33,742 bases of DNA from Ancylobacter novellus (GTDB lineage Bacteria > Pseudomonadota > Alphaproteobacteria > Rhizobiales > Xanthobacteraceae): NCBI GenBank assembly GCA_003241485.1, contig QFQD01000036.1, positions 1 to 33,742 of the forward strand, written 5' to 3'. A program made the translations under genes and the position numbers. Numbering within the stretch: position 1 is the first letter of the stretch; each line of letters opens with the position of its first letter. Shown here in pieces: positions 15,951 through 24,511 of the stretch. The notes below the pieces were generated by a model. It did not search any database. It saw only the letters and a list, made by a program, of their open reading frames with translations, and had not been told where the DNA came from.

Positions 15951-17279
15951 GTGACATTGGCTGATCTTTTCGCCAGCGCGGGACTGGAAGCGGCCGTTCC
16001 CCGGCCGCTGGCCGATCGCCTGCGCCCGCAGCGCCTGTCGGAGGTCGTCGGCCAGGAGCACCTGACCGGCCCCGAGGGCGCGCTCACCCGCATGCTGGCG
16101 AACCGCACGCTGGGCTCGCTGATCTTCTGGGGCCCGCCCGGCACCGGCAAGACCACCATTGCCCGGCTGCTGGCGCATGAGACGGACCTGCATTTCGAGC
16201 AGATCTCGGCGATCTTCACCGGCGTGGCGGACCTCAAGAAGGTGTTCGAGGCCGCGCGCGGGCGCCGGGCCATGGGGCAGGGCACCCTCCTTTTCGTCGA
16301 CGAGATCCATCGCTTCAACCGCGCGCAGCAGGACGGCTTCCTGCCCGTCATGGAGGACGGCACGATCACGCTGATCGGCGCGACGACGGAGAACCCGTCC
16401 TTCGAGCTGAACGCGGCGCTGCTGTCGCGCGCGCGGGTGCTGACCTTCCGCGCACTGGACGAGGCGGCGATCAACCGCCTGCTGGAGCGGGCCGAGACGC
16501 TGGAGGGCCGCCGACTGCCGCTCGACGCGTCGGCACGCGCCGCGCTCTCGGGCATGGCGGATGGCGACGGACGCTACCTGCTCGGCCTGGTCGAGGAACT
16601 TCTCTCGCTGCCGGAAGGGCCAGAGCTGGACGTGGCGGCGCTGGCGGCAACCGTGCAGAAGCGGGCGCCGATCTACGACAAGGGGCAGGACGAGCACTAC
16701 AATCTGCTCAGCTGCTTCCATAAGAGCCTGCGCGGTTCGGACGTGAATGCGGCGATGTATTGGGCCGCGCGCATGATCGTCGGCGGCGAGGACCCCGGCA
16801 CGGTGTTCCGCCGGCTGTGCTGCGCGGCCTCGGAGGATGTCGGCATGGCCGATCCGCAGGCCATGCCGCAGGTCGTGGCGGCGTGGACGGCGTTCGACCG
16901 TGTCGGCTGGCCGGAGGGGCGGCTGTTCCTGGCGCAGGCCATCGCCTATGTCGCCACCGCGCCGAAATCCAATGCCGCCTATTCCGCCTTCAACGCCGCC
17001 ATCGCGCTGGCGCAGAAGACCGGCTCGCTGGCGCCGCCCAAGCATATTCTCAATGCGCCGACCAAGCTGATGAAGGAACTCGGCTACCACGACGGCTACC
17101 GCTACGATCACGATTATCCCGATGCGTTTGCCGGCCAACAGTTCTTTCCCGAAGAACTCGCCGGCGACAAGCGGGCAGAGTTGTACGCACCGAACGAGCG
17201 CGGTTTCGAGCGCGAGGTGAAGAAGCGGCTGGACTACTGGGCGCGCCTGCGCGCGGAGCGGCCGGGCAACGGAAAATAG
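15951..17279 (+). CDS. rarA: Replication-associated recombination ATPase RarA (MgsA)
   Basis: RarA is a clamp-loader-like AAA+ ATPase that acts at stalled replication forks. In 442 aa it shows Walker A GPPGTGKTT (61-69), Walker B LLFVDEIHRFN (113-123), sensor 1 in GATTENPSFELN (143-154) and an arginine-finger region LLSRARVL. The C-terminal tetramerisation region includes SAFNAAIALAQ and APTKLMKELGYHDGYRYDHD. The start is GTG 15951, directly after the protease stop, with TTG 15957 as an alternative. Tight spacing suggests co-transcription with degQ, crcB and the rlu gene. Confidence 0.95.
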   Translation: MTLADLFASAGLEAAVPRPLADRLRPQRLSEVVGQEHLTGPEGALTRMLANRTLGSLIFWGPPGTGKTTIARLLAHETDLHFEQISAIFTGVADLKKVFEAARGRRAMGQGTLLFVDEIHRFNRAQQDGFLPVMEDGTITLIGATTENPSFELNAALLSRARVLTFRALDEAAINRLLERAETLEGRRLPLDASARAALSGMADGDGRYLLGLVEELLSLPEGPELDVAALAATVQKRAPIYDKGQDEHYNLLSCFHKSLRGSDVNAAMYWAARMIVGGEDPGTVFRRLCCAASEDVGMADPQAMPQVVAAWTAFDRVGWPEGRLFLAQAIAYVATAPKSNAAYSAFNAAIALAQKTGSLAPPKHILNAPTKLMKELGYHDGYRYDHDYPDAFAGQQFFPEELAGDKRAELYAPNERGFEREVKKRLDYWARLRAERPGNGK

Positions 17280-17306
17280 GGCAACGGGCAGGGCGGGATC
17301 GGCGGC

Positions 17307-17690
17307 GTGAACGGCATTCTCATGATCTTCATCGGCGCCGGCATTGGCGGCGTGCTGCGCAACGCGGTCAACATGGCGGCGATGCGCATGTTCGGCATGG
17401 GGTTTCCGATTGGAACCATGTTCATCAACGTGCTGGGCTCCTTTCTCATCGGCTGCATCGCCGGCTGGCTGACTTTCAAGGCGGGGCACGCCTGGGCGGT
17501 GCACGCCAAGCTTTTCATCATCACCGGCGTGCTGGGCGGTTTCACCACCTTCTCGTCCTTCTCGCTCGACACGGCCCTGCTGGTGGAGCGCGGCGAGATG
17601 GGGCTCGCGGCGCTTTATGTCGGCGGCTCGGTGGCCATTTCGCTCGCCGCCGTGTTCGGCGGCCTCGCGTTGATGCGCGCTCTCGCGTGA
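17307..17690 (+). CDS. crcB: Fluoride ion channel CrcB/Fluc
   Basis: CrcB (127 aa) is a dual-topology four-helix membrane protein that exports fluoride. Helices fall at about residues 4-25, 34-55, 66-90 and 97-122. The channel signatures GTMFINVLGSFLIG (36-49, with Asn41) and GGFTTFSSFS (77-86, carrying the Phe-box residues) are intact. GTG 17307 is used; ATG 17322 is an alternative. There is only a 27-base gap after rarA, so a fluoride riboswitch cannot fit. A single copy is present, consistent with a homodimer. Confidence 0.93.
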   Translation: MNGILMIFIGAGIGGVLRNAVNMAAMRMFGMGFPIGTMFINVLGSFLIGCIAGWLTFKAGHAWAVHAKLFIITGVLGGFTTFSSFSLDTALLVERGEMGLAALYVGGSVAISLAAVFGGLALMRALA

Positions 17691-17738
17691 CGTGGCGCCC
17701 CGTCTCGGCTATGTGCTGGGGCGAGGAGTAACCAATCC

Positions 17739-18833
17739 ATGGCTGTTGAGATCCGTCGCGTCGTCCCGGACGAAGAGGGCATGCGGCTCGACCGCTGGTT
17801 CAAGTCGCATTTCCCCGATCTGTCCTTCGGGCATCTGCAGAAGCTGCTGCGCAGCGGGCAGGTGCGGGTGGATGGCGGGCGCGCCAAGACCAACACCCGG
17901 CTGGCGTCCGGCCAGAGCGTGCGCGTTCCCCCGCTGGAGGAGAAGCCGCAGCTTTCCGCCGCCGACCATCTCGACGCGCAGGAGCGCGCGGAGCGGGGCG
18001 AACCGCCCGTCCGCGCTGCGCCGCGCGAGGGCAGGGCGGCCGCCGAGCCCGGCATCGCCGCGCCCGCGGTGAAGCGCGCCAGCGCCGACGACAAGGACGC
18101 GGCGGCGCTGAAGGCGATGATCCTGTTCGAGGACCGCGACGTTCTCGTGCTGAACAAGCCTTACGGCCTCGCCGTGCAGGGCGGTTCGGGCACCTATCGC
18201 CATGTCGACGGCATGCTGGAAGCGCTGCGCGGGGACGACGGCCAGAAACCGCGCCTCGTCCACCGCATCGACAAGGACACGTCGGGCATCCTGCTGGTCG
18301 CCAAGAGCCGGCTGGCGGCCTCGACGCTGGCCAAGACGTTCCGCTCGCGCTCGGCGCGCAAGGTCTACTGGGCGCTGGTTCCCGGCGTGCCGCGGCCGGC
18401 GCAGGGGCGGATCTCCACCTATCTCGCCAAGGACGAGGCGGCCGAGCGCATGCGGGTGGCGCGCCATGGCGACGACGAGGCCAGCCACGCCATCTCCTAC
18501 TACGCCATCGTCGATCACGCGGCGCAGAAGATGTCATGGCTCTCGCTCAAGCCGGTGACTGGCCGCACCCATCAGCTGCGCGCCCATGCCGCCCATATCG
18601 GCCATCCCATCGTGGGCGATCCGAAATATTTCGACATCGAGAACTGGCCGCTGCCCGGCGGGCTGCAGAATCGCCTGCACCTGCTGGCGCGCCGGCTGGT
18701 CATTCCGCACCCGCGCGGGGACCGGTTGATCGACGTTTCCGCACCGCTGCCGCCCCACATGCAGCAGAGCTGGAACGTGCTCGGTTTCGACGCCGGCCAG
18801 TATGACCCGATTGTCGACGCGCCGGAGGAATGA
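17739..18833 (+). CDS. RluC/RluD-family 23S rRNA pseudouridine synthase
   Basis: This 364-aa enzyme converts uridines in large-subunit rRNA to pseudouridine. An S4 RNA-binding domain occupies about residues 1-65 (GMRLDRWFKSHFPDLSFGHL, LLRSGQVRVDGGRAK). An Ala/Glu/Arg-rich linker of about 50 residues follows (70-122). The catalytic domain has LVHRIDKDTSGILLVAK with nucleophile Asp178, and GRTHQLRAHAAHIGHPIVGD near the end. RluC is the best guess; RluD cannot be excluded. ATG 17739 follows GGCGAGGAGTAACC. It ends a probable four-gene operon. Confidence 0.92.
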   Translation: MAVEIRRVVPDEEGMRLDRWFKSHFPDLSFGHLQKLLRSGQVRVDGGRAKTNTRLASGQSVRVPPLEEKPQLSAADHLDAQERAERGEPPVRAAPREGRAAAEPGIAAPAVKRASADDKDAAALKAMILFEDRDVLVLNKPYGLAVQGGSGTYRHVDGMLEALRGDDGQKPRLVHRIDKDTSGILLVAKSRLAASTLAKTFRSRSARKVYWALVPGVPRPAQGRISTYLAKDEAAERMRVARHGDDEASHAISYYAIVDHAAQKMSWLSLKPVTGRTHQLRAHAAHIGHPIVGDPKYFDIENWPLPGGLQNRLHLLARRLVIPHPRGDRLIDVSAPLPPHMQQSWNVLGFDAGQYDPIVDAPEE

Positions 18834-18871
18834 AGCCTGCCTTCCCATCGGTAATTGAGGTATGTTTGTCA

Positions 18872-18895
18872 GGAACGGGGCTCTGTAGATTCGTT
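18872..18895 (+). promoter_or_regulatory. Candidate EcfG-type stress promoter upstream of sugar transferase
   Basis: GGAAC (18872-18876) and CGTT (18892-18895) resemble the -35 and -10 elements of the alphaproteobacterial general-stress sigma factor EcfG, but the 15-base spacer is one short of the usual 16-17. It lies about 200 bases before the sugar transferase ATG. The rest of the 258-base gap (18834-19091) shows nothing I can name. Confidence 0.2.
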
Positions 18896-19091
18896 GCCGT
18901 TTATCCGGCGGCCCGTGAACCGATTGCTGCCGCTCCAGCCTGTGGCGCACGTTATCTCGGCGGAGATTCGTGCCGACATGACAGGCGAGTGGTAGGTTCG
19001 GGGCGGCTGGAGTAAGGGGCGGGGAGCGCCGCGAAGCGATCTGAGCCGGGGGGCTTGGAGCAGTCTTCTGAGGCTGTTTGGGAAGGTTGCT

Positions 19092-20513
19092 ATGACGGAG
19101 CTCGGATCCCGCAAAGGCCTTTTCCAGGCCGCGGGGCAGGGCAGGGTGCGTCGTTCGAGCGATTTCGTCTGGCGGCACCGCCATTTGCTGCGCGGGGGCG
19201 TGACCATCGTGGCGGCGGTTGCCGACCTCGTTGCGATGTTCCTTGCCTGCCTGCTCGGCACATTGCTGCGCCATGGCGACTTCGACGGCGGCAACTGGGT
19301 CCAGACCTTCATCCTCGTCGCGCCGATCTATCTGCTCGCCGCCGTCGCCATGCGCGCCTATCGACCGTCGTCGCTGCGCTCTCTGGGACGATCGCTGCTC
19401 TCGGGCACGGTGGCCTTCTTCGTCTCCACCACCATCGCGCTCTCCGCGGCCTTCGCGCTGAAGGTCGGCGCGTCGCTCTCGCGCCTGGAGACCGGCTATG
19501 CCGTGCTCATCGCGCTCTGTTTGCTGACCACGGTGAGAATCGTCGGCGTCTACGTGCTGCGCCGGCTGTTTCTCTCGGTCATCGAACCGCGACTCATCGT
19601 GCTGACCGACGGGGTGGGTATGGCCGGTTCCGACGACCGGCTGACGCGGCTGGTCGATGTGCGCCAGATCGACCTGCGTCCGGCGCTGGGCGATCCGCGC
19701 TTCCTCGACCGGGTGAGCCGCACGGTCCGCGATGCCGACCGGGTGATCCTCTCCTTCTCCAATCTCGACGAGCGGCTGAAATGGGCCGAGGCGATGCGCG
19801 TCAGCGGCATCGACGCGGAAATCGTCGCCGATCTCGGCGATGTGAAGCCGCTGGCGCTGTCGCACTGGCGCCATCACACGACGTTGGTCATTTCCCGCGG
19901 CCCGCTCAAACTCGGCGAGAGGATCACCAAGCGTGGCTTCGATCTCGTTGTCGCGAGCGGCATGCTGCTCGTGGCTGGCCCGATCATCGCCGTGGCGGCC
20001 GTGCTGGTGAAGCTCGATTCGAAGGGGCCGGTGTTCTTCATCCAGGAGCGGGTGGGGCGCAACAACCGCACCTATCGCTGCTTCAAGCTGCGGACGATGC
20101 GCGTCGACACCATCGACCAGAGCGGCGAGGTGTCGACCTCGCGCAATGACGAGCGCGTCACCCGGCTCGGCTATTTCCTGCGACGCACCAGCATTGACGA
20201 GCTGCCGCAGCTGTTCAACGTGCTGCGGGGCGAAATGAGCCTGGTCGGGCCGCGCCCGCACGCGCTGGGTTCAAGGGCCGAGGGCGCGCTGTTCTGGGAA
20301 CTCGTTCCCGAATACTGGACCCGCCATTCCATGAAGCCCGGCGTCACCGGGCTGGCGCAGATCCGCGGCTATCGCGGCGCGACGCACAACCGGGAGGCCA
20401 TTGTCGATCGCGTGGCGGCGGACCTTGAATACATCAACAGCTGGTCGCTCTGGCTCGACATCAAGATTCTGGTCAGGACCATAAAGGTGGCGATCCACCC
20501 CAACGCCTATTGA
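19092..20513 (+). CDS. Polyprenyl-phosphate hexose-1-phosphate transferase (WbaP/ExoY-type)
   Basis: This 473-aa inner-membrane enzyme should transfer a sugar-1-phosphate from a nucleotide sugar to undecaprenyl phosphate, the first step of an exopolysaccharide or O-antigen repeat. Four N-terminal membrane segments lie near residues 36-58, 70-88, 102-122 and 135-155, then a cytosolic linker. The catalytic domain starts at about 278 (KRGFDLVVASGMLLVAGPII, a re-entrant hydrophobic segment). It contains GPVFFIQERVGRNNRTYRCF, RTSIDELPQLFNVLRGEMSL with the catalytic Asp369-Glu370 pair, and KPGVTGLAQIRG. ATG 19092 follows GGGAAGG. No other glycosyltransferases or Wzx/Wzy genes are adjacent. Sugar specificity cannot be read from sequence. 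Confidence 0.93.
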   Translation: MTELGSRKGLFQAAGQGRVRRSSDFVWRHRHLLRGGVTIVAAVADLVAMFLACLLGTLLRHGDFDGGNWVQTFILVAPIYLLAAVAMRAYRPSSLRSLGRSLLSGTVAFFVSTTIALSAAFALKVGASLSRLETGYAVLIALCLLTTVRIVGVYVLRRLFLSVIEPRLIVLTDGVGMAGSDDRLTRLVDVRQIDLRPALGDPRFLDRVSRTVRDADRVILSFSNLDERLKWAEAMRVSGIDAEIVADLGDVKPLALSHWRHHTTLVISRGPLKLGERITKRGFDLVVASGMLLVAGPIIAVAAVLVKLDSKGPVFFIQERVGRNNRTYRCFKLRTMRVDTIDQSGEVSTSRNDERVTRLGYFLRRTSIDELPQLFNVLRGEMSLVGPRPHALGSRAEGALFWELVPEYWTRHSMKPGVTGLAQIRGYRGATHNREAIVDRVAADLEYINSWSLWLDIKILVRTIKVAIHPNAY

Positions 20514-20656
20514 GGCACCCGGCCCGCGCGCCGCATGAGTCGCGCCGCAGACATGCGTGAACATCGGCCGGCCATCCCTTTTGTTGCCGCAGTTCAGCGC
20601 TCTTTCACGCCGGGGCCGGCGCATGGCCCGACCTTCCATCTCGATCCGGAGCCGTC

Positions 20657-21442
20657 ATGTCTGCCCTGTCCCGGTGCACCGCTGCCCTGCTGCTGGCGTG
20701 CGGCCTTTCCGCTTCGCCGGCCTTCGCCGCCGGGTCATGCGAGGGGCGCCTCGGCACGTCGCGGGTGATGGAGGTGCAGCCGGCCGGCCTGCAGGTGGGC
20801 ACCAAGCATTTCCCGCAGACGCTGGATCTCGCCGAAGGCGAGGTGGTGCTCACCTTCGACGACGGCCCCCATCCCGGCACGACCAACATGGTGCTCGCCG
20901 CACTGGCGCGTGAATGCGTGCACGCGACCTTCTTCCTCGTCGGCCGCGCGGCGGCCGCCCATCCCGATCTCGCCCGCCGCATCGTCGCGGAAGGGCACAC
21001 GGTGGGCCATCACAGCCAGACCCACCCGATGACGCTGGCCGACATGCCGTTCGACAAGGCGGTGGCCGATATCGAGAAGGGCTTTGCGAGCGTCGAGAAG
21101 GCGGCCTATGGCAGTGCCTCGCCGCAGCTGCGCGTGCCGTTCTTCCGCTTCCCCGGCTTCGGTTCCTCGCCGCAGCTGCTCGATTATCTCGCCAAGCGCG
21201 GTGTCGGCGTGTTCGGGGCCGATCTGTGGGCCGGCGACTGGAATCCGATGACGCCGGACGAGCAATTGCGGCTGGTGATGGAACGGCTCGATCACCAGAA
21301 GCGTGGAATCATCCTGTTCCACGATACGCGCGCGCAGACGGCGAAGATGATTCCCGCCTTCCTCGTCGCGCTGCGCGAGCACGGCTACCATGTCGTGCAC
21401 ATCGTTCCCGCTCCCGTGGTCACCGCCGTCGCGCCGAAATAG
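20657..21442 (+). CDS. Secreted polysaccharide deacetylase (NodB domain)
   Basis: This 261-aa carbohydrate esterase family 4 protein has a signal peptide (residues 1 to about 25, ending SPAFAAG), so it acts in the periplasm or outside. The NodB domain shows motif 1 TFDDGPHPG (66-74, catalytic Asp68 and metal ligand Asp69), motif 2 GHHSQTHP with His119 and His123, a RFPG version of motif 3, and the late motif GIILFHDTRAQT. It probably removes N- or O-acetyl groups from peptidoglycan or an exopolysaccharide. The neighbouring sugar transferase favours an exopolysaccharide substrate, but that is inference. The 143 bases before it hold no recognised signal. Confidence 0.92.
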   Translation: MSALSRCTAALLLACGLSASPAFAAGSCEGRLGTSRVMEVQPAGLQVGTKHFPQTLDLAEGEVVLTFDDGPHPGTTNMVLAALARECVHATFFLVGRAAAAHPDLARRIVAEGHTVGHHSQTHPMTLADMPFDKAVADIEKGFASVEKAAYGSASPQLRVPFFRFPGFGSSPQLLDYLAKRGVGVFGADLWAGDWNPMTPDEQLRLVMERLDHQKRGIILFHDTRAQTAKMIPAFLVALREHGYHVVHIVPAPVVTAVAPK

Positions 21443-21507
21443 GGCGCGATCCGGGGGCGCGCGGGCATCCGCGCCTCTCGGCGGGAAAACCAAGGCCGGA
21501 AACGACA

Positions 21508-21529
21508 ACGGCGACCCGAAGGTCGCCGT
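21508..21529 (-). terminator. Terminator of the tRNA-Leu gene
   Basis: On the minus strand a perfect 9-bp stem ACGGCGACC/GGTCGCCGT closes a TTCG tetraloop and is followed by TGTCGTTTCC. It lies 46 bases past the tRNA 3' end. The T-tract is short. The same inverted repeat could also end the convergent deacetylase transcript on the plus strand. Confidence 0.65.
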
Positions 21530-21574
21530 GCGAATTCCACTTCCCAGTCAGCCGGCCAAAGCCGCTGAAGTAGT

Positions 21575-21659
21575 TGGTGCGGTCGAGAGGACTCGAACCT
21601 CCACGGTGTTACCCACTGCCACCTCAAGGCAGCGCGTCTACCAATTCCGCCACGACCGC
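21575..21659 (-). tRNA. tRNA-Leu(GAG)
   Basis: The minus strand folds as an 85-nt class II tRNA with the acceptor pair GCGGTCG/CGACCGC, discriminator A and an encoded CCA end. The anticodon stem CTGCC/GGCAG encloses TTGAGGT, giving anticodon GAG (complement of plus-strand 21623-21625), which reads CUU and CUC leucine codons. The variable arm TGGGTAACACC and the T-arm GGTTCGAGTCC are present. With its terminator it accounts for most of the 384-base interval 21443-21826. The remainder shows nothing clear. Confidence 0.95.
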
Positions 21660-21826
21660 ATCCGCTTACAGGCGATGTCGACGAAGCGACCGCCACAGGA
21701 AGCGGGGCATCGTCTAACAGATCGATTGCGGGTCCACAAGGCCCGCCGCGGGCCTGTGGACAGACCTGCGCCCATCGAGCGGGTTGCGGGGCAGACAGAA
21801 GCGGCGGGGATGATTATCTCTAGGGC

Positions 21827-22564
21827 ATGAACGATCTTGTTGAGCACCGCGCCACGACACCGGCGCATCTGCGGGACGATCTCGTCGCGGCGCTTCCCGC
21901 GCGGCCGGGCAGCGCGCCCGTGCGCTGGCGCGTCGAGCACCAGCCGGTCGAGTACCCGCACGCATTGGCCGAGATGGACCGCCTCGCGCAGGCCATCGCG
22001 GCCGGGCACGAGCCGGAGACGGTCTGGCTGCTGGAACATCCCCCGCTCTACACGGCGGGCACCAGCGCGCGGCCGGAGGACCTTGTCGACGCCAACCGCT
22101 TCCCGATCTTCCAGACCGGGCGGGGCGGGCAGTTCACCTATCACGGGCCCGGACAGCGCGTGGCCTATGTGATGCTGGATCTCCACCGACGCGCGCCCGA
22201 TGTGCGCCGTTATGTGGCGGCGCTGGAGGAGTGGATCATCCGCACGCTCGGCGGCTTCAATGTCCGCGGTGAGCGGCGGGAGGACCGGGTGGGCGTCTGG
22301 GTCCGCCATCCCACCAAGGCGGGCGAGGGCGAGGACAAGATCGCTGCCATCGGCATCCGTGTCCGGCGCTGGGTGACGATGCACGGCATCTCGCTCAACG
22401 TGGAGCCGGAGCTGGCGCATTTCGCCGGCATCGTGCCATGCGGCGTGCGCGAGCATGGCGTCACCAGCCTTGTCGAGCTGGGCCTGCCGGTCACCATGGA
22501 GGATGTCGATCTCGTCTTGAAGCGCGAGTTCGAGGCGGTGTTCGGCCCGACGGCGGACGCCTAG
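21827..22564 (+). CDS. lipB: Lipoyl(octanoyl) transferase LipB
   Basis: LipB (245 aa) moves octanoate from acyl-carrier protein to the lipoyl domains of 2-oxoacid dehydrogenases and the glycine-cleavage H protein, in the cytoplasm. The signature GRGGQFTYHGPGQRVAYVML is at about 98-117. KIAAIGIRVRRWVTMHGIS carries catalytic Lys171, and GIVPCGVREHGVTS carries the acyl-thioester Cys205. The N-terminal 30 or so residues extend beyond the E. coli protein. lipA is not adjacent. The gene converges on the acylphosphatase with an 8-base gap. Confidence 0.95.
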   Translation: MNDLVEHRATTPAHLRDDLVAALPARPGSAPVRWRVEHQPVEYPHALAEMDRLAQAIAAGHEPETVWLLEHPPLYTAGTSARPEDLVDANRFPIFQTGRGGQFTYHGPGQRVAYVMLDLHRRAPDVRRYVAALEEWIIRTLGGFNVRGERREDRVGVWVRHPTKAGEGEDKIAAIGIRVRRWVTMHGISLNVEPELAHFAGIVPCGVREHGVTSLVELGLPVTMEDVDLVLKREFEAVFGPTADA

Positions 22565-22572
22565 GCGCGCAG

Positions 22573-22869
22573 TCAGACGGTCGGGCGCCGGTCGATGCCG
22601 GGGGAGGCTTCGCCCGCCTCGCCGGGCTGGACCGCCAGAATGTCGATATGCGAGACGCGCGCCAGCGGCGGGCCTTTGCGGCAGGCGGCGACAAGTTCGG
22701 CCAGTGCGTGCTCCTCGGCGAAAAGCAGGGCCTCGACGCCGCCCGCGCGGCGGTTGCGCACCCAGCCGGACAGCCCGCGGCGCTCCGCCTCGCGCGCAAA
22801 CCACGCGCGATAGCCGACGCCCTGCACGTGCCCGTGAATGAGGAGCCGCGTCGCCGTGGCGGATGTCAT
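22573..22869 (-). CDS. Acylphosphatase
   Basis: This 98-aa protein belongs to the small alpha/beta acylphosphatase family, which hydrolyses carboxyl-phosphate bonds such as that of acetyl phosphate or 1,3-bisphosphoglycerate. The P-loop-like motif HGHVQGVGYRAWF carries catalytic Arg21, and GWVRNRRAGGVEALLFAE carries catalytic Asn39. I start it at the ATG at 22869 (MTSATATRLLIHG) because AGGAGG lies just upstream. The longer frame to 23019 would overlap the divergent mgtE gene. It is slightly longer than the usual 90-95 aa because of its C-terminal tail. Confidence 0.92.
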   Translation of the reverse strand: MTSATATRLLIHGHVQGVGYRAWFAREAERRGLSGWVRNRRAGGVEALLFAEEHALAELVAACRKGPPLARVSHIDILAVQPGEAGEASPGIDRRPTV

Positions 22870-22984
22870 GCCAGCCTCCTGTTGCCGTGGGACAACGCGC
22901 AGGCCGGCATGGGAACGCCAGCCCGCAGACTGAATTGCCATGGAGGCCTGCGCTTCATAAGAACGGCTTCTATCCCGGATTCGA

Positions 22985-24418
22985 ATGGCTCCCCCCGAAA
23001 CCCAGCCGGAGAGCGGCATGCGCGAAGAGACCGAGCTCGCCGCCCCGCCGCCTTCGCGCGGGCCGGATCATGACATCGACCTGATGGAGGCGCCAGGCTT
23101 CGTCGAGGCGGTCGTCGGTGCGATCGAGACCCGGCAGGTCGACACGCTGCGCGGGTTGATTATCAACCTGCACGAGAGCGATCTGGCGCGCCTGATCGAG
23201 GCGCTGCCGGCATCCGACCGGCCGTTGATGATCGAGCTGCTGGGCAGCGACTTCGACTTCACCGCGCTGACCGAGCTCGACGAGACGGTGCGCCTGCAGA
23301 TCCTGGAGGAACTGCCGACCCAGACCGTCGTCGACGGTGTCCGCGATCTCGATTCCGACGACGCCGTCTACATCCTCGAGGACATGGACGATGCGGACAA
23401 GCAGGAGATTCTCGATAGCCTGTCCGTGCCCGAGCGCGCCGCGCTGCAGCGCAGCCTCGACTACCCCGAGGAAAGCGCCGGCCGGCGCATGCAGACCGAG
23501 TTCATCGCGCTGCCGCCGTTCTGGACCGTGGGGCAGGCGCTGGACTACATCGGCGAGACCGAGGGACTGCCGGAGGTGTTCTTCGAGGTCTTCATCGTCG
23601 ACCCCTCCTACCACCTGACCGGCTCCGTGCCGCTCGACCGGCTGATCCGCACCAAGCGCGGCGTCAAGCTGGGCGAGGTGGTGACGCCCGACCGCCACGT
23701 GGTGAAGGCGACCGACGACCAGGAGGACGTGGCGCGCGTGTTCGAGCGCTACAACCTCATCTCCGCCCCGGTGGTGGACGATGGCGAGCGTCTGGTCGGT
23801 GTGCTCACCGTCGACGACATCGTCGACGTCATCCAGGAGGAAGCGGACGAGGACCTGAAAGCGCTGGGCGGCGTCGCCGGCGACGAGGAACTGTCGGACA
23901 GCTTCTGGTACATCGCCAAGAGCCGCTTCTCCTGGCTGCTGCTCAACCTCATCGCGGCGAACCTCGCCTCCTTCGTCATCTCGATGTTCGAGGGTGAGCT
24001 GCAGCGCATGGTCGCTCTCGCCGTTCTCATGCCCATTGTCGCCAGCCAGGGCGGCAATGCCGGTACGCAGACCATGACGGTGGCGGTGCGCGCGCTTGCC
24101 ACACGCGAACTGCGCGCGAGCAACGCCAAGCGCGTCATCGCCCGCGAGCTGCTGGTCGGCCTGTTCAACGGCGTGGTCTTCGCGGTCATCATGGCGGCGG
24201 TGGTCTTCGCGCGCTTCGGCGTCGCCGATCTCGGCGTCGTTATCGGCCTCGCCATGATTATAAATCTGGTGGCGGCCGCGCTCGGCGGCATTCTCATCCC
24301 GCTGACGCTCAGCCGGATGAAGGTGGACCCGGCCGTCTCCTCAGGCCCGTTCGTGACGACGATTACCGATGTGGTCGGCTTCTTCGCCTTCCTTGGAATC
24401 GCATCTCTCTGGTTCTGA
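22985..24418 (+). CDS. mgtE: Magnesium channel/transporter MgtE
   Basis: MgtE (477 aa) is a dimeric Mg2+-gated channel of the inner membrane. The order of domains is as in the family. An acidic helical N domain lies at about 40-165 (LRGLIINLHESDLARLIEAL, DLDSDDAVYILEDM). Two CBS domains follow (about 168-290; SAPVVDDGERLVGVLTVDDI). Five transmembrane helices begin near 315, with the pore segment MPIVASQGGNAGTQTMT (349-365) and DPAVSSGPFVTTITDVVGFF (448-467). Asp462 matches the selectivity Asp of the Thermus protein. ATG 22985 is used; ATG 23018 is an alternative. No M-box-like leader is evident in the 115-base divergent gap. Confidence 0.95.
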   Translation: MAPPETQPESGMREETELAAPPPSRGPDHDIDLMEAPGFVEAVVGAIETRQVDTLRGLIINLHESDLARLIEALPASDRPLMIELLGSDFDFTALTELDETVRLQILEELPTQTVVDGVRDLDSDDAVYILEDMDDADKQEILDSLSVPERAALQRSLDYPEESAGRRMQTEFIALPPFWTVGQALDYIGETEGLPEVFFEVFIVDPSYHLTGSVPLDRLIRTKRGVKLGEVVTPDRHVVKATDDQEDVARVFERYNLISAPVVDDGERLVGVLTVDDIVDVIQEEADEDLKALGGVAGDEELSDSFWYIAKSRFSWLLLNLIAANLASFVISMFEGELQRMVALAVLMPIVASQGGNAGTQTMTVAVRALATRELRASNAKRVIARELLVGLFNGVVFAVIMAAVVFARFGVADLGVVIGLAMIINLVAAALGGILIPLTLSRMKVDPAVSSGPFVTTITDVVGFFAFLGIASLWF

Positions 24419-24511
24419 CGGGAAATTCAGCCCCTTCCTGCCGCTGTTGATGAAACTGTTTCGCTTCAAGCGGCATTAAGGAAAGGCACCTACTGTGCCG
24501 GCGGGGGTAAA

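Noticed and set aside
17280..17306. Possible fluoride riboswitch before crcB
   Set aside because: The rarA-crcB gap is only 27 bases, too short for the crcB-motif RNA.
18534..20261. 575-aa minus-strand frame opposite the sugar transferase
   Set aside because: It overlaps two well-supported plus-strand genes and has no ribosome site or motif.
22870..22984. Possible M-box or other Mg2+-sensing leader before mgtE
   Set aside because: The gap is 115 bases shared with a divergent gene, and no multi-helix structure was found by eye.
24450..24479. Nine-codon frame (MKLFRFKRH) before the GGDEF/EAL gene
   Set aside because: It is too short to separate from chance and has no Shine-Dalgarno.
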